A stretch of DNA of 5,633 nt from Lachnospiraceae bacterium. Its GTDB lineage: Bacteria; Bacillota; Clostridia; Lachnospirales; Lachnospiraceae. Every line of letters begins with the position of its first letter. Position 1 is the stretch's first letter. A program made the translations under genes and the position numbers. Where the stretch lies: the NCBI GenBank assembly GCA_017446125.1, contig JAFSRL010000058.1, positions 1 to 5,633 on the forward strand, given 5' to 3'. The notes under the pieces were generated by a model. It ran no database searches. It was not told the DNA's origin and was given only the letters and a program-made list of their open reading frames with translations. Shown here piece by piece: positions 1 to 5,380 of the stretch.

Positions 1-645
1 GTGGTCTTAACCCCCATCTGCTTTGTGGTGGGCATTCCGTACGTGGTCCCGATTCTTCTGGGGCTTGCGGGAACGCCGGGGAGCATCGTTTCGATGGCAT
101 TCGGCGTGGTGGTGACCTTTATCATCCGCTATGTCTCCGAAAACGCGATGACGCTGTCCAATGCGCCCGCGATTTCCGGCATGCAGAACGTGGAGGAAAC
201 ACCGAACCGCTTCCAGTCCATCATGAGCGGCATGATGGGGGATAAGAGCATGCTGGTTTTGATCGGGGCATTTGCCCTGACACTGATGGTTGTCTACATC
301 ATCCGCCGCAGAAAGGTCGACCACGCATGGTCCATCGCAATCATCGCGGGCGGCATCGTATGCCTGATTTGTCTTCTGACGGGCGAGCTGATTTTTGACA
401 CGGGCATTTCGTTTATCGGCGCGATTGTCGGAACCATCGTCTCCGTATTGATCGCGAAGGGCTTCCAGTTCTTCCGCTTCCATCTGGATTACGCAAGGAC
501 GGAAAACGTACAGTTTGAAGACGATGAATACTATTACTATGTGAAGGCGATTCCGAAGATCACGGTCCCGACCGCGGAGCGGAAGGTGAAGAAGATCAAC
601 AGAACGACCGCACAGAGCGCTACGACCAAAGATGCAACAGATTAG
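1..645 (+). CDS. Conserved multi-pass membrane protein of unknown function, 5'-truncated by the window edge
   Basis: Only the C-terminal 214 residues are visible. The frame is open at base 1 and the first codons already lie in a hydrophobic segment, so the GTG at position 1 is probably internal. Hydrophobic stretches at about residues 5-23, 28-43, 83-101, 110-130 and 136-158 suggest five or so membrane segments in the visible part. A soluble tail follows, with an acidic then tyrosine-rich stretch (QFEDDEYYYYVKAIPK, residues 171-186) and a basic Lys/Arg-rich end. I recall similar proteins, sometimes labelled 'ABC transporter permease', directly upstream of cdaA in Lachnospiraceae, but I see no ABC permease signature and infer no activity. 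Its TAG stop lies inside the start of cdaA (14-nt overlap), so the two are probably co-transcribed and perhaps translationally coupled. The reading frame is secure; the function is unknown. Confidence 0.8.
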   Translation: MVLTPICFVVGIPYVVPILLGLAGTPGSIVSMAFGVVVTFIIRYVSENAMTLSNAPAISGMQNVEETPNRFQSIMSGMMGDKSMLVLIGAFALTLMVVYIIRRRKVDHAWSIAIIAGGIVCLICLLTGELIFDTGISFIGAIVGTIVSVLIAKGFQFFRFHLDYARTENVQFEDDEYYYYVKAIPKITVPTAERKVKKINRTTAQSATTKDATD

Positions 646-1519
646 ACTCTTTCTCGAAAATAATCTGACAGGACTGCACATGCCCAATATCCGGATCACG
701 GATATTGTTGAGAGTCTCATTATTGCATTTCTGGTATATGAAATCATGGCATGGGCAAGGAACACCCGCTTAATGTCATTGCTTAAGGGCATCATTGTGA
801 TTGTTGTCTTCATCATGCTGGCAGCGGTCTTTAACATGACGACCATTTTGTGGATTGTTTCCCACATCTTAAGCATTGCGGTCATCGCGGTTGTGGTTGT
901 CTTGCAGCCGGAGTTAAGAAAGGCGCTTGAGGAGCTGGGCAGAAGACGGACCCTCATGAAGATCCTGCCCTTTGACAGCGTAAGGGAAGAGGGGCGCATC
1001 TCCGACAAGACCATCAAGGAGATTACGCGTGCCTGCCTCGAGATGGCACGGGCAAGGACGGGAGCGCTCATCGTGATGGAACGCGACCACCCGCTGGACG
1101 AGTTCGAGCGGACCGGCATTGAGGTCGACGGCATCGTGACGAGCCAGTTGCTCATAAATATTTTCGAACACAACACACCGCTGCACGACGGCGCCGTGAT
1201 TGTCAACGGCGACCGCGTTACAAGCGCGACCTGCTACCTGCCGCTTTCGGAAAACATGGAATTGAGTAAGGATCTTGGAACCAGACATCGTGCGGGCGTC
1301 GGGGTTTCCGAGGTGACGGATTCCATGACGATCATCGTTTCGGAGGAAACGGGCAAGATTTCCGTTGCGCAGGGTGGCGAGCTTGAGCGGAACGTGGAAA
1401 GCGACCGGCTGGAGGAACGCCTGCGTGACTTCCAGGAAAAGCCGGAGGATGAAAGTGTCAGGCGTCTGGGGCGTACATCACTGACAAGGAAGGGGTTATC
1501 ATGGAAAAATTCCGTTTGA
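632..1519 (+). CDS. cdaA: Diadenylate cyclase CdaA (membrane-bound c-di-AMP synthase)
   Basis: CdaA condenses two ATP into c-di-AMP, a messenger controlling potassium/osmolyte transport and cell-wall homeostasis in Bacillota. The 295-residue product has three N-terminal hydrophobic segments (about residues 24-41, 51-68 and 74-93), followed by the family's VLQPELRKALEELGR linker (residues 89-104). The DisA_N/DAC catalytic domain covers about 105-250. Both active-site signatures are intact: LHDGA (Asp186-Gly187-Ala188) and GTRHR (Arg218-His219-Arg220), with TGALIV at 142-147. Length is close to B. subtilis CdaA (about 273 residues). The start is uncertain. ATG 632 lacks a good Shine-Dalgarno and overlaps the upstream gene. 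ATG 680, in frame, has AGGA six bases upstream and would remove 16 residues without touching the first membrane helix. The gene overlaps cdaR by 19 nt. The family call is very secure. Confidence 0.96.
   Translation: MQQIRLFLENNLTGLHMPNIRITDIVESLIIAFLVYEIMAWARNTRLMSLLKGIIVIVVFIMLAAVFNMTTILWIVSHILSIAVIAVVVVLQPELRKALEELGRRRTLMKILPFDSVREEGRISDKTIKEITRACLEMARARTGALIVMERDHPLDEFERTGIEVDGIVTSQLLINIFEHNTPLHDGAVIVNGDRVTSATCYLPLSENMELSKDLGTRHRAGVGVSEVTDSMTIIVSEETGKISVAQGGELERNVESDRLEERLRDFQEKPEDESVRRLGRTSLTRKGLSWKNSV
670..673 (+). promoter_or_regulatory. Possible ribosome binding site for the alternative cdaA start at 680
   Basis: AGGA sits six bases before an in-frame ATG at 680-682, whereas the longer start at 632 has no purine-rich motif at normal spacing. 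The motif is short, so it supports the internal start only weakly. Translational coupling from the overlapping upstream gene could equally serve the 632 start. Confidence 0.3.
685..707 (+). repeat. Perfect 9-bp inverted repeat inside the 5' end of cdaA
   Basis: The left arm CAATATCCG (685-693) and right arm CGGATATTG (699-707) are exact reverse complements separated by GATCA (694-698). As RNA this would form a 9-bp stem with a 5-nt loop just after the alternative ATG at 680. As DNA it resembles a dyad operator. It encodes NIRITDIV, so it may merely reflect coding constraint. No T-run follows, so it is not an intrinsic terminator. The repeat is certain; a function is speculative. Confidence 0.6.
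1486..1495 (+). promoter_or_regulatory. Ribosome binding site of cdaR
   Basis: AAGGAAGGGG lies five bases before ATG 1501, inside the 3' end of cdaA. It is a strong purine-rich motif at normal spacing. It fixes the cdaR start and shows that the 19-nt overlap between the two genes is real. Confidence 0.75.
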
Positions 1520-2556
1520 CGCATAACCTCGGCCTGAAGATTATATCGCTTGTCTTTGCCTGCGTGCTCTGGTTTTTGGTGACCAACTTAAGCGACCCGG
1601 TGGTTTCCATTACGTTGAATAACATTCCGGTGCAGCTGCAGAACACGGCCGCCATCACAAGCCGCGGCGAGATTTACGAGGTGCTTGACGGAACCGACAT
1701 GATCAATACGGTCACGGTGTATGCGCCGCGTTCCGTGGTGGATACCTTAAGCGGCGCCAACATCATCGCGACCGCGGACTTGAGCGAGCTCTCGAGCCTG
1801 GACACGGCAAGCATCGAGCTGCGCACCAACAAATATTCAGACCGCATCGAGTCAATCGGCGGCAGCCATGATACGGTCAAGTTGAATATCGAAGAGAGAA
1901 GAAGCAAGATTCTGCCCATCGAGGCGTATGTCGTGGGTACGGCGCCTGACGGATATCAGGTGAGCGGCATCTCGACGGAACAGAACCAGCTGCGGATTTC
2001 CGGCCCCGCAAGTGTCATTGAAAACGTGGCGCAGGCGATGGTCGAGGTCGATGTCACGGGCTTTACGGCGGACATCGGAACGGATGCGACCATCCGGTTG
2101 TACGATGAGGCGGGCGATGAGATTGACCGCGCCTCGATTATAAAGAACATCTCGACGGTGCGCGCGAACATCACCATCCTGCAGACGAAGTGGCTGGATG
2201 TGAACATCATCGCCACCGGAACGCCGGCGGAAGGCTATGCGGTCGCAGGTACGATTGCGTGCACACCGGAACGTGTGCTGGTCGCCGGCAGGCAGTCTGC
2301 GCTTGCAAACATGACCAGCCTCGATGTGACGGACAGCGCGGTGGACGTGAGCAACTTAACAGCGGATCTGAATGTGCCCGTGAACCTGCGCACGCACTTA
2401 CCGGGCGGTATGTCGTTTGCGGATGTGGACTTTAACGGATATGTCAGTGTCGTGGTAAATATTGAACGGGTACCCGGCGCGGGAGGAGAGACCACGGAAG
2501 AAGGGGAAGAAAGTGAAGGTGCCGAAGGGGAGACGGCATCTGAGAACGGAGCGTAA
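1501..2556 (+). CDS. cdaR: YbbR-domain protein CdaR, membrane-anchored modulator of CdaA
   Basis: CdaR is anchored by one N-terminal helix, exposes its YbbR repeats outside the cell and modulates the CdaA cyclase. The 351-residue product begins with a short basic/polar segment and a membrane helix typical of the family (NLGLKIISLVFACVLWFLV, residues 9-27). About three YbbR-like repeats follow, at roughly 34-131, 137-224 and 231-322. Repeats 2 and 3 align visibly: VVGTAPDGYQVSGI (144-157) against ATGTPAEGYAVAGT (238-251). B. subtilis CdaR (about 483 residues) has four repeats, so this is a short version. The C-terminus (about 325-351) is a Gly/Glu-rich acidic tail, probably disordered. The start is set by a strong ribosome binding site within cdaA. 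The stop lies one base before the HPr start, consistent with co-expression. Confidence 0.93.
   Translation: MEKFRLTHNLGLKIISLVFACVLWFLVTNLSDPVVSITLNNIPVQLQNTAAITSRGEIYEVLDGTDMINTVTVYAPRSVVDTLSGANIIATADLSELSSLDTASIELRTNKYSDRIESIGGSHDTVKLNIEERRSKILPIEAYVVGTAPDGYQVSGISTEQNQLRISGPASVIENVAQAMVEVDVTGFTADIGTDATIRLYDEAGDEIDRASIIKNISTVRANITILQTKWLDVNIIATGTPAEGYAVAGTIACTPERVLVAGRQSALANMTSLDVTDSAVDVSNLTADLNVPVNLRTHLPGGMSFADVDFNGYVSVVVNIERVPGAGGETTEEGEESEGAEGETASENGA
2548..2551 (+). promoter_or_regulatory. Ribosome binding site deciding the HPr start
   Basis: GGAG lies six bases before ATG 2558, within the last codons of cdaR. It supports 2558 over the upstream in-frame ATG at 2462. The upstream ATG would add 32 highly basic residues that read as out-of-frame cdaR tail and match no HPr. 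Confidence 0.7.
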
Positions 2557-2557
2557 G

Positions 2558-2821
2558 ATGGTCTCTAAAACATTGGAAATCAAGAATCCGACCGGGCTGC
2601 ATTTGCGTCCGGCGGGCATTCTGTGCAAGGTCGCCATGGACTTTAAAAGTCTCATCACCTTTAAAGCGCACGGCGATGTCGCAAACGCGAAAAGCGTACT
2701 GAGCGTACTGGGCGCCTGCGTGAAATGCGGAGACGAGGTGGAGTTCATTTGCGAAGGCGCAGACGAGGAAGAGGCTTTGGCCGCAATCGTTGCCGCCGTA
2801 GAAGGCGGGCTGGGCGAGTAG
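2558..2821 (+). CDS. HPr-family phosphocarrier protein
   Basis: The product is 87 residues, the normal HPr length. HPr carries phosphate from enzyme I to PTS enzyme IIA components via His15 and, in Bacillota, is phosphorylated by HPr kinase on Ser46 for catabolite control. Both residues are in place: NPTGLHLRPAG (10-20) with His15 and Arg17, and NAKSVLSVLG (43-52) with Ser46. The typical GDEVEF...EGADEEEAL ending is also present. Position 16 is Leu where many HPrs have Ala, and the segment after Ser46 reads SVLSVL instead of the common SIMGVMSL. With His15 intact it is not a Crh (Gln15), but it could be a second, specialised HPr and not the main ptsH product; no enzyme I gene is adjacent. It follows cdaR by one base, so it almost certainly shares its transcript. 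I leave the symbol blank because housekeeping status is unknown. Confidence 0.93.
   Translation: MVSKTLEIKNPTGLHLRPAGILCKVAMDFKSLITFKAHGDVANAKSVLSVLGACVKCGDEVEFICEGADEEEALAAIVAAVEGGLGE
2693..2710 (+). repeat. Exact 9-bp tandem repeat at the HPr Ser46 site
   Basis: AGCGTACTG occurs twice back to back (2693-2701 and 2702-2710), in frame, encoding Ser46-Val47-Leu48 and Ser49-Val50-Leu51 with identical codons. It places a second serine three residues after the regulatory Ser46. The repeat is seen directly. Whether it arose by a recent duplication or by coincident codon choice cannot be told from one sequence. Confidence 0.6.
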
Positions 2822-2840
2822 CGGAAAAGAAGATAAGAAC

Positions 2841-2846
2841 GGAGGA
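2841..2846 (+). promoter_or_regulatory. Ribosome binding site of the DUF3048 lipoprotein gene
   Basis: GGAGGA is the strongest Shine-Dalgarno motif in the window. It lies in the 28-base gap after HPr, four bases before ATG 2850 and ten before an in-frame ATG at 2856. Either start gives the same signal peptide apart from two residues. No hairpin plus T-run and no convincing -35/-10 pair is seen in this gap. Confidence 0.75.
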
Positions 2847-2849
2847 ATT

Positions 2850-4025
2850 ATGAGAATGAGAACAAAGAGACTGATGGCAGCGGGACTCGCCGCATGTGTG
2901 ATGGTACTTGCGCTTGCGGGATGCGGCGGAAAGAAGGAAGAAGCACCGTCGCAGGATATTTTTGAGTCCGTTGAGGAACCGGCGGAAGAAACCGTGACGG
3001 AGGAAGTACCGGAGGAAGATCCGGACGTTCCCCCGGAAGAAGGCATGGAGCGCTCCCACTTCACCAACGAGTGGGTGGATGCGCAGGTGAATGTCAACCG
3101 CCCCCTTGCCGTGATGTATCCGGTCAACAAGCAGGCGCTGCCGCAGTACGGATACGATAAGATTTCCGTTTTCTATGAAATCATGGAGGAAGGCGACATG
3201 AGCCGCCAGCTCGCGATTTTAGAGGATTGGGAAGGCTTGGAGAAGATCGGCAACATCCGCTCGATCCGCGACTATTTCGTTTACGCGGCCTTAGAGTACG
3301 ATCCGGTCATCATCCACTTCGGCGGGCCCGAATTGTATGTCAGCGGGATTCTGCTGCGTGAGGATGTCGATAACTTAAACGGTACCGGCGGCAGCTCCAT
3401 GGGCAGTGACTATGGCGCGTACTTCAGGGATCCGCCCGGATCGAAGTCGGAGCACACCGCCTATACGAGCGCGGAGAAGATTTTGAGCGGTATGGAGAAG
3501 GCGGGCTTTGAGAAGGAGCACCGCGATGCGCACTACTACAACCAGCCGCACTTTAATTTCGTGAACGAGAAGAACGTGGAGACGCTTGAGGGCTACGACG
3601 ATGCCGTGGAGGCAACGGAGATTGACATGTCGGCAGGCTTCCCCGCGACAAAGTCCGCCCTGACCTACAACGAGGAGGACGGTCTTTACTACAAGACCAT
3701 TTACGGTAATCCGCAGGTCGATGCCGTGAGCGGCAACCAGCTTGCCTTTACCAACGTCATCGTTCAGAACGCGTACTATGAGGTGCGTGACGCGAAGGGC
3801 TATCTCGCGTTCCGGATGCACGACACGGAGCACGACGGCTACTACATCACGCAGGGCAAGATGATTCATGTCACCTGGAAGAAGGAGGGAGATTACCTGC
3901 CCACGCAGTTCTTCGACGACAACGGCAATGAGATCAAGGTCAACACGGGCAAGACCTGTATCTTTGTCAACAAGGAAGACAAGACGTTTAACGTCAACGG
4001 CACCTCCTACGGAGCAAAGAACTGA
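2850..4025 (+). CDS. DUF3048 domain (YerB-like) lipoprotein
   Basis: The 391-residue product starts with a lipoprotein signal peptide: basic MRMRTKR, a hydrophobic core, then lipobox LAGC with Cys25 as the lipidation site. It is therefore predicted to be tethered to the outer face of the membrane. An acidic, Pro/Glu-rich linker covers about residues 29-66. The first DUF3048 domain spans about 80-215, with recognisable motifs NRPLAVMYPVNKQALPQYG (83-101), VFYEIMEEGDMSRQLAI (107-123) and KIGNIRSIRDYFV (132-144). A C-terminal DUF3048 domain spans about 255-385 (ending KTCIFVNKEDKTF). The best-known member is B. subtilis YerB; the molecular role of the family is not established to my knowledge. 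The gene ends in TGATG, sharing one base with the rmlD start, so the two are tightly coupled. Confidence 0.9.
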   Translation: MRMRTKRLMAAGLAACVMVLALAGCGGKKEEAPSQDIFESVEEPAEETVTEEVPEEDPDVPPEEGMERSHFTNEWVDAQVNVNRPLAVMYPVNKQALPQYGYDKISVFYEIMEEGDMSRQLAILEDWEGLEKIGNIRSIRDYFVYAALEYDPVIIHFGGPELYVSGILLREDVDNLNGTGGSSMGSDYGAYFRDPPGSKSEHTAYTSAEKILSGMEKAGFEKEHRDAHYYNQPHFNFVNEKNVETLEGYDDAVEATEIDMSAGFPATKSALTYNEEDGLYYKTIYGNPQVDAVSGNQLAFTNVIVQNAYYEVRDAKGYLAFRMHDTEHDGYYITQGKMIHVTWKKEGDYLPTQFFDDNGNEIKVNTGKTCIFVNKEDKTFNVNGTSYGAKN

Positions 4026-4909
4026 TGAAAAAAGTAATCCTGACCGGCGCTGCCGGACAGTTGGGGAGAGCACTGCAAAAGGTGCTCTCTCCCGCAGAAT
4101 ACGAACTTGTCTTAACGGACACCGCCGCCGCTGTCAGTGCGCTTGATGCGCCCGCGACGGCGCTTGACATTACCGACAATGAAGCTGTCATTGCATTTGT
4201 CGACAGGACAAAGCCGTATGCGATCATCAACTGCGCAGCGTACACGGCGGTCGACGCGCAGGAAAAGGATGTCGATCTTTCTTACAAGATCAACGCCCTG
4301 GGACCGCGCAATTTAAGCATTGCCGCAGCGAAGGCGGGTGCGAAGCTGGTGCACATTTCCACGGACTATGTATTCGCCGGAGACGGGAGCGTACCTTATA
4401 CGGAATTTGATACGCCTGCGCCGAAGAGTGTGTACGGCACCACCAAGCTTGCGGGCGAGGAATTTGTGAAGCAGTTTGCAAAGGAATTCTTCATCATCCG
4501 CACCGCATGGCTGTACGGCGAGGGAAAAAACTTTGTAAGGACCATGCTGAATCTGGCGGAAACACGGGATGAGATTTCCGTGGTGAACGACCAGACCGGC
4601 AACCCCACGTCCGCGATGGAGCTTGCGCGTCTGGTTGCGCATCTTCTGCCCACGCAGGAATACGGACTGTATCATGGCACCTGTGAGGGGAGCTGCTCCT
4701 GGGCGGATTTTGCGAGGGAGATTTTCCGCCTGGCGGGAAAGAATGTAACGGTGAAGGGGGTGACGAGCAAGGAATACGCGGCAATGAACCCTGCGGCCGC
4801 GCCGCGCCCCGCGTTCTCCGAGCTCGACAAATATATGCTGCGCCTGACCACCGGCTATACGATGGCAAACTGGCATGATGCATTAGAGGAATACCTGAAG
4901 GAAGCATGA
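4025..4909 (+). CDS. rfbD: RmlD/RfbD-type dTDP-4-dehydrorhamnose reductase
   Basis: RmlD performs the last step of dTDP-L-rhamnose synthesis: NAD(P)H-dependent reduction of dTDP-4-keto-L-rhamnose, in the cytoplasm, supplying surface polysaccharide assembly. The 294-residue product is full length. It has the Rossmann dinucleotide motif TGAAGQLG (7-14), an NCAAYTAVD segment (69-77), STDYVF (112-117) with the catalytic Thr113, and the SDR pair Tyr137-x3-Lys141 (YGTTK). The C-terminal family motifs DQTGNPTS (189-196) and RPAFSELD (261-268) are also present. GGAG at 4011-4014 lies ten bases before the ATG. No rmlA, rmlB or rmlC is in the window. Extended SDR relatives with other substrates cannot be excluded by eye, but the terminal motifs favour RmlD. 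The stop overlaps the next start by four bases (ATGA). Confidence 0.9.
   Translation: MKKVILTGAAGQLGRALQKVLSPAEYELVLTDTAAAVSALDAPATALDITDNEAVIAFVDRTKPYAIINCAAYTAVDAQEKDVDLSYKINALGPRNLSIAAAKAGAKLVHISTDYVFAGDGSVPYTEFDTPAPKSVYGTTKLAGEEFVKQFAKEFFIIRTAWLYGEGKNFVRTMLNLAETRDEISVVNDQTGNPTSAMELARLVAHLLPTQEYGLYHGTCEGSCSWADFAREIFRLAGKNVTVKGVTSKEYAAMNPAAAPRPAFSELDKYMLRLTTGYTMANWHDALEEYLKEA
4063..4092 (+). repeat. Inverted repeat (potential 11-bp RNA hairpin) in the 5' end of rmlD
   Basis: Bases 4063-4073 (GGGGAGAGCAC) can pair with 4082-4092 (GTGCTCTCTCC) around an 8-nt loop. There are ten Watson-Crick pairs and one G-U wobble (4065 with 4090); the inner eight pairs are perfect. It spans codons 13-23 of the gene. 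No T-run follows, so it is not an intrinsic terminator. Function is unknown and a coincidence of coding sequence is quite possible. Confidence 0.45.
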
Positions 4910-5367
4910 GTTTTTGGGATGAAATGATTCGTAACGATCTCTTGATGAGCGCCGTCAGTGCGTGGCTGGTCGCGCAGGTGTTGAAGACGCTCATTCATTT
5001 ATGGATCAACAAGAAGCTGGTCTGGGAGCGGCTCGTGGGATCCGGCGGGATGCCCAGCTCGCATTCCGCGACGGTCTGTGCGCTTGCAACGAGTGCGGGC
5101 ATCCGGTACGGTGCCGGCAGTGCCGCGTTTGCGATTTCCGTGATTTTTGCAATCATCGTCATGTATGATGCCAGAGGCGTCCGTCAGGAGACCGGCAAGC
5201 AGGCGGTGGCGATCAATGAAATGCTCGAGCTGTTCGAAAAGATGAACGGGGAGGCGCCGGTGGAGGAGAAGCTCAAGGAGTTCGTCGGGCACACCCCGTT
5301 GCAGGTGGCGGCAGGCGCAATCCTGGGGATCTGCATGGGAGCCGCTTACTGTCTGTTCCCTGTCTAG
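4906..5367 (+). CDS. YuiD/DUF212 family divergent PAP2-like membrane protein
   Basis: The 153-residue product matches the DUF212 family (B. subtilis YuiD), described as divergent from PAP2 acid phosphatases. Its signatures are clear: GSGGMPSSHSA (45-55), MYDARGVRQETGKQA (86-100) and EFVGHTPLQV (125-134). Hydrophobic segments lie at about 12-32, 54-64, 70-87 and 132-152, so it is an integral membrane protein. PAP2 enzymes dephosphorylate lipid phosphates such as undecaprenyl pyrophosphate. The SSHS core is kept here, but I do not see the full canonical PAP2 motif set, so enzymatic activity is uncertain. It starts within the rmlD stop (ATGA overlap), with AAGGA at 4898-4902 close to the ATG, which indicates translational coupling. 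Length and ends look complete. Confidence 0.9.
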   Translation: MSFWDEMIRNDLLMSAVSAWLVAQVLKTLIHLWINKKLVWERLVGSGGMPSSHSATVCALATSAGIRYGAGSAAFAISVIFAIIVMYDARGVRQETGKQAVAINEMLELFEKMNGEAPVEEKLKEFVGHTPLQVAAGAILGICMGAAYCLFPV

Positions 5368-5380
5368 AGGATCACAAAAA

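Noticed and set aside
7..1206. A 399-codon open frame on the minus strand
   Set aside because: It lies antisense to the membrane protein and cdaA, both of which have strong family support, and its translation is Arg/Ser/His-rich low-quality sequence with no recognisable domain.
2462..2557. A 32-residue N-terminal extension of HPr from an in-frame ATG at 2462
   Set aside because: It overlaps the cdaR tail, is Lys/Arg-rich, matches no HPr N-terminus, and the ribosome binding site at 2548-2551 points to 2558.
2822..2849. Possible terminator or promoter in the largest intergenic gap
   Set aside because: Only 28 bases are present; they contain a ribosome binding site but no hairpin with a T-run and no convincing -35/-10 pair.
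3429..3442. Palindromic GATCCG-CC-CGGATC within the lipoprotein gene
   Set aside because: The arms are only six bases with a two-base centre in GC-rich coding sequence, which is unremarkable and a poor RNA hairpin.
3375..4073. A 232-codon open frame on the minus strand
   Set aside because: It is antisense to the DUF3048 domain coding sequence. Its Leu/Val/Arg-rich translation is what complementary GC-rich codons produce.
868..4320. Recurrent TTAAGC (Leu-Ser codons TTA AGC) in several genes
   Set aside because: TTA is used repeatedly across the window, so this looks like ordinary codon-pair preference and not a rare-codon switch or a binding motif.
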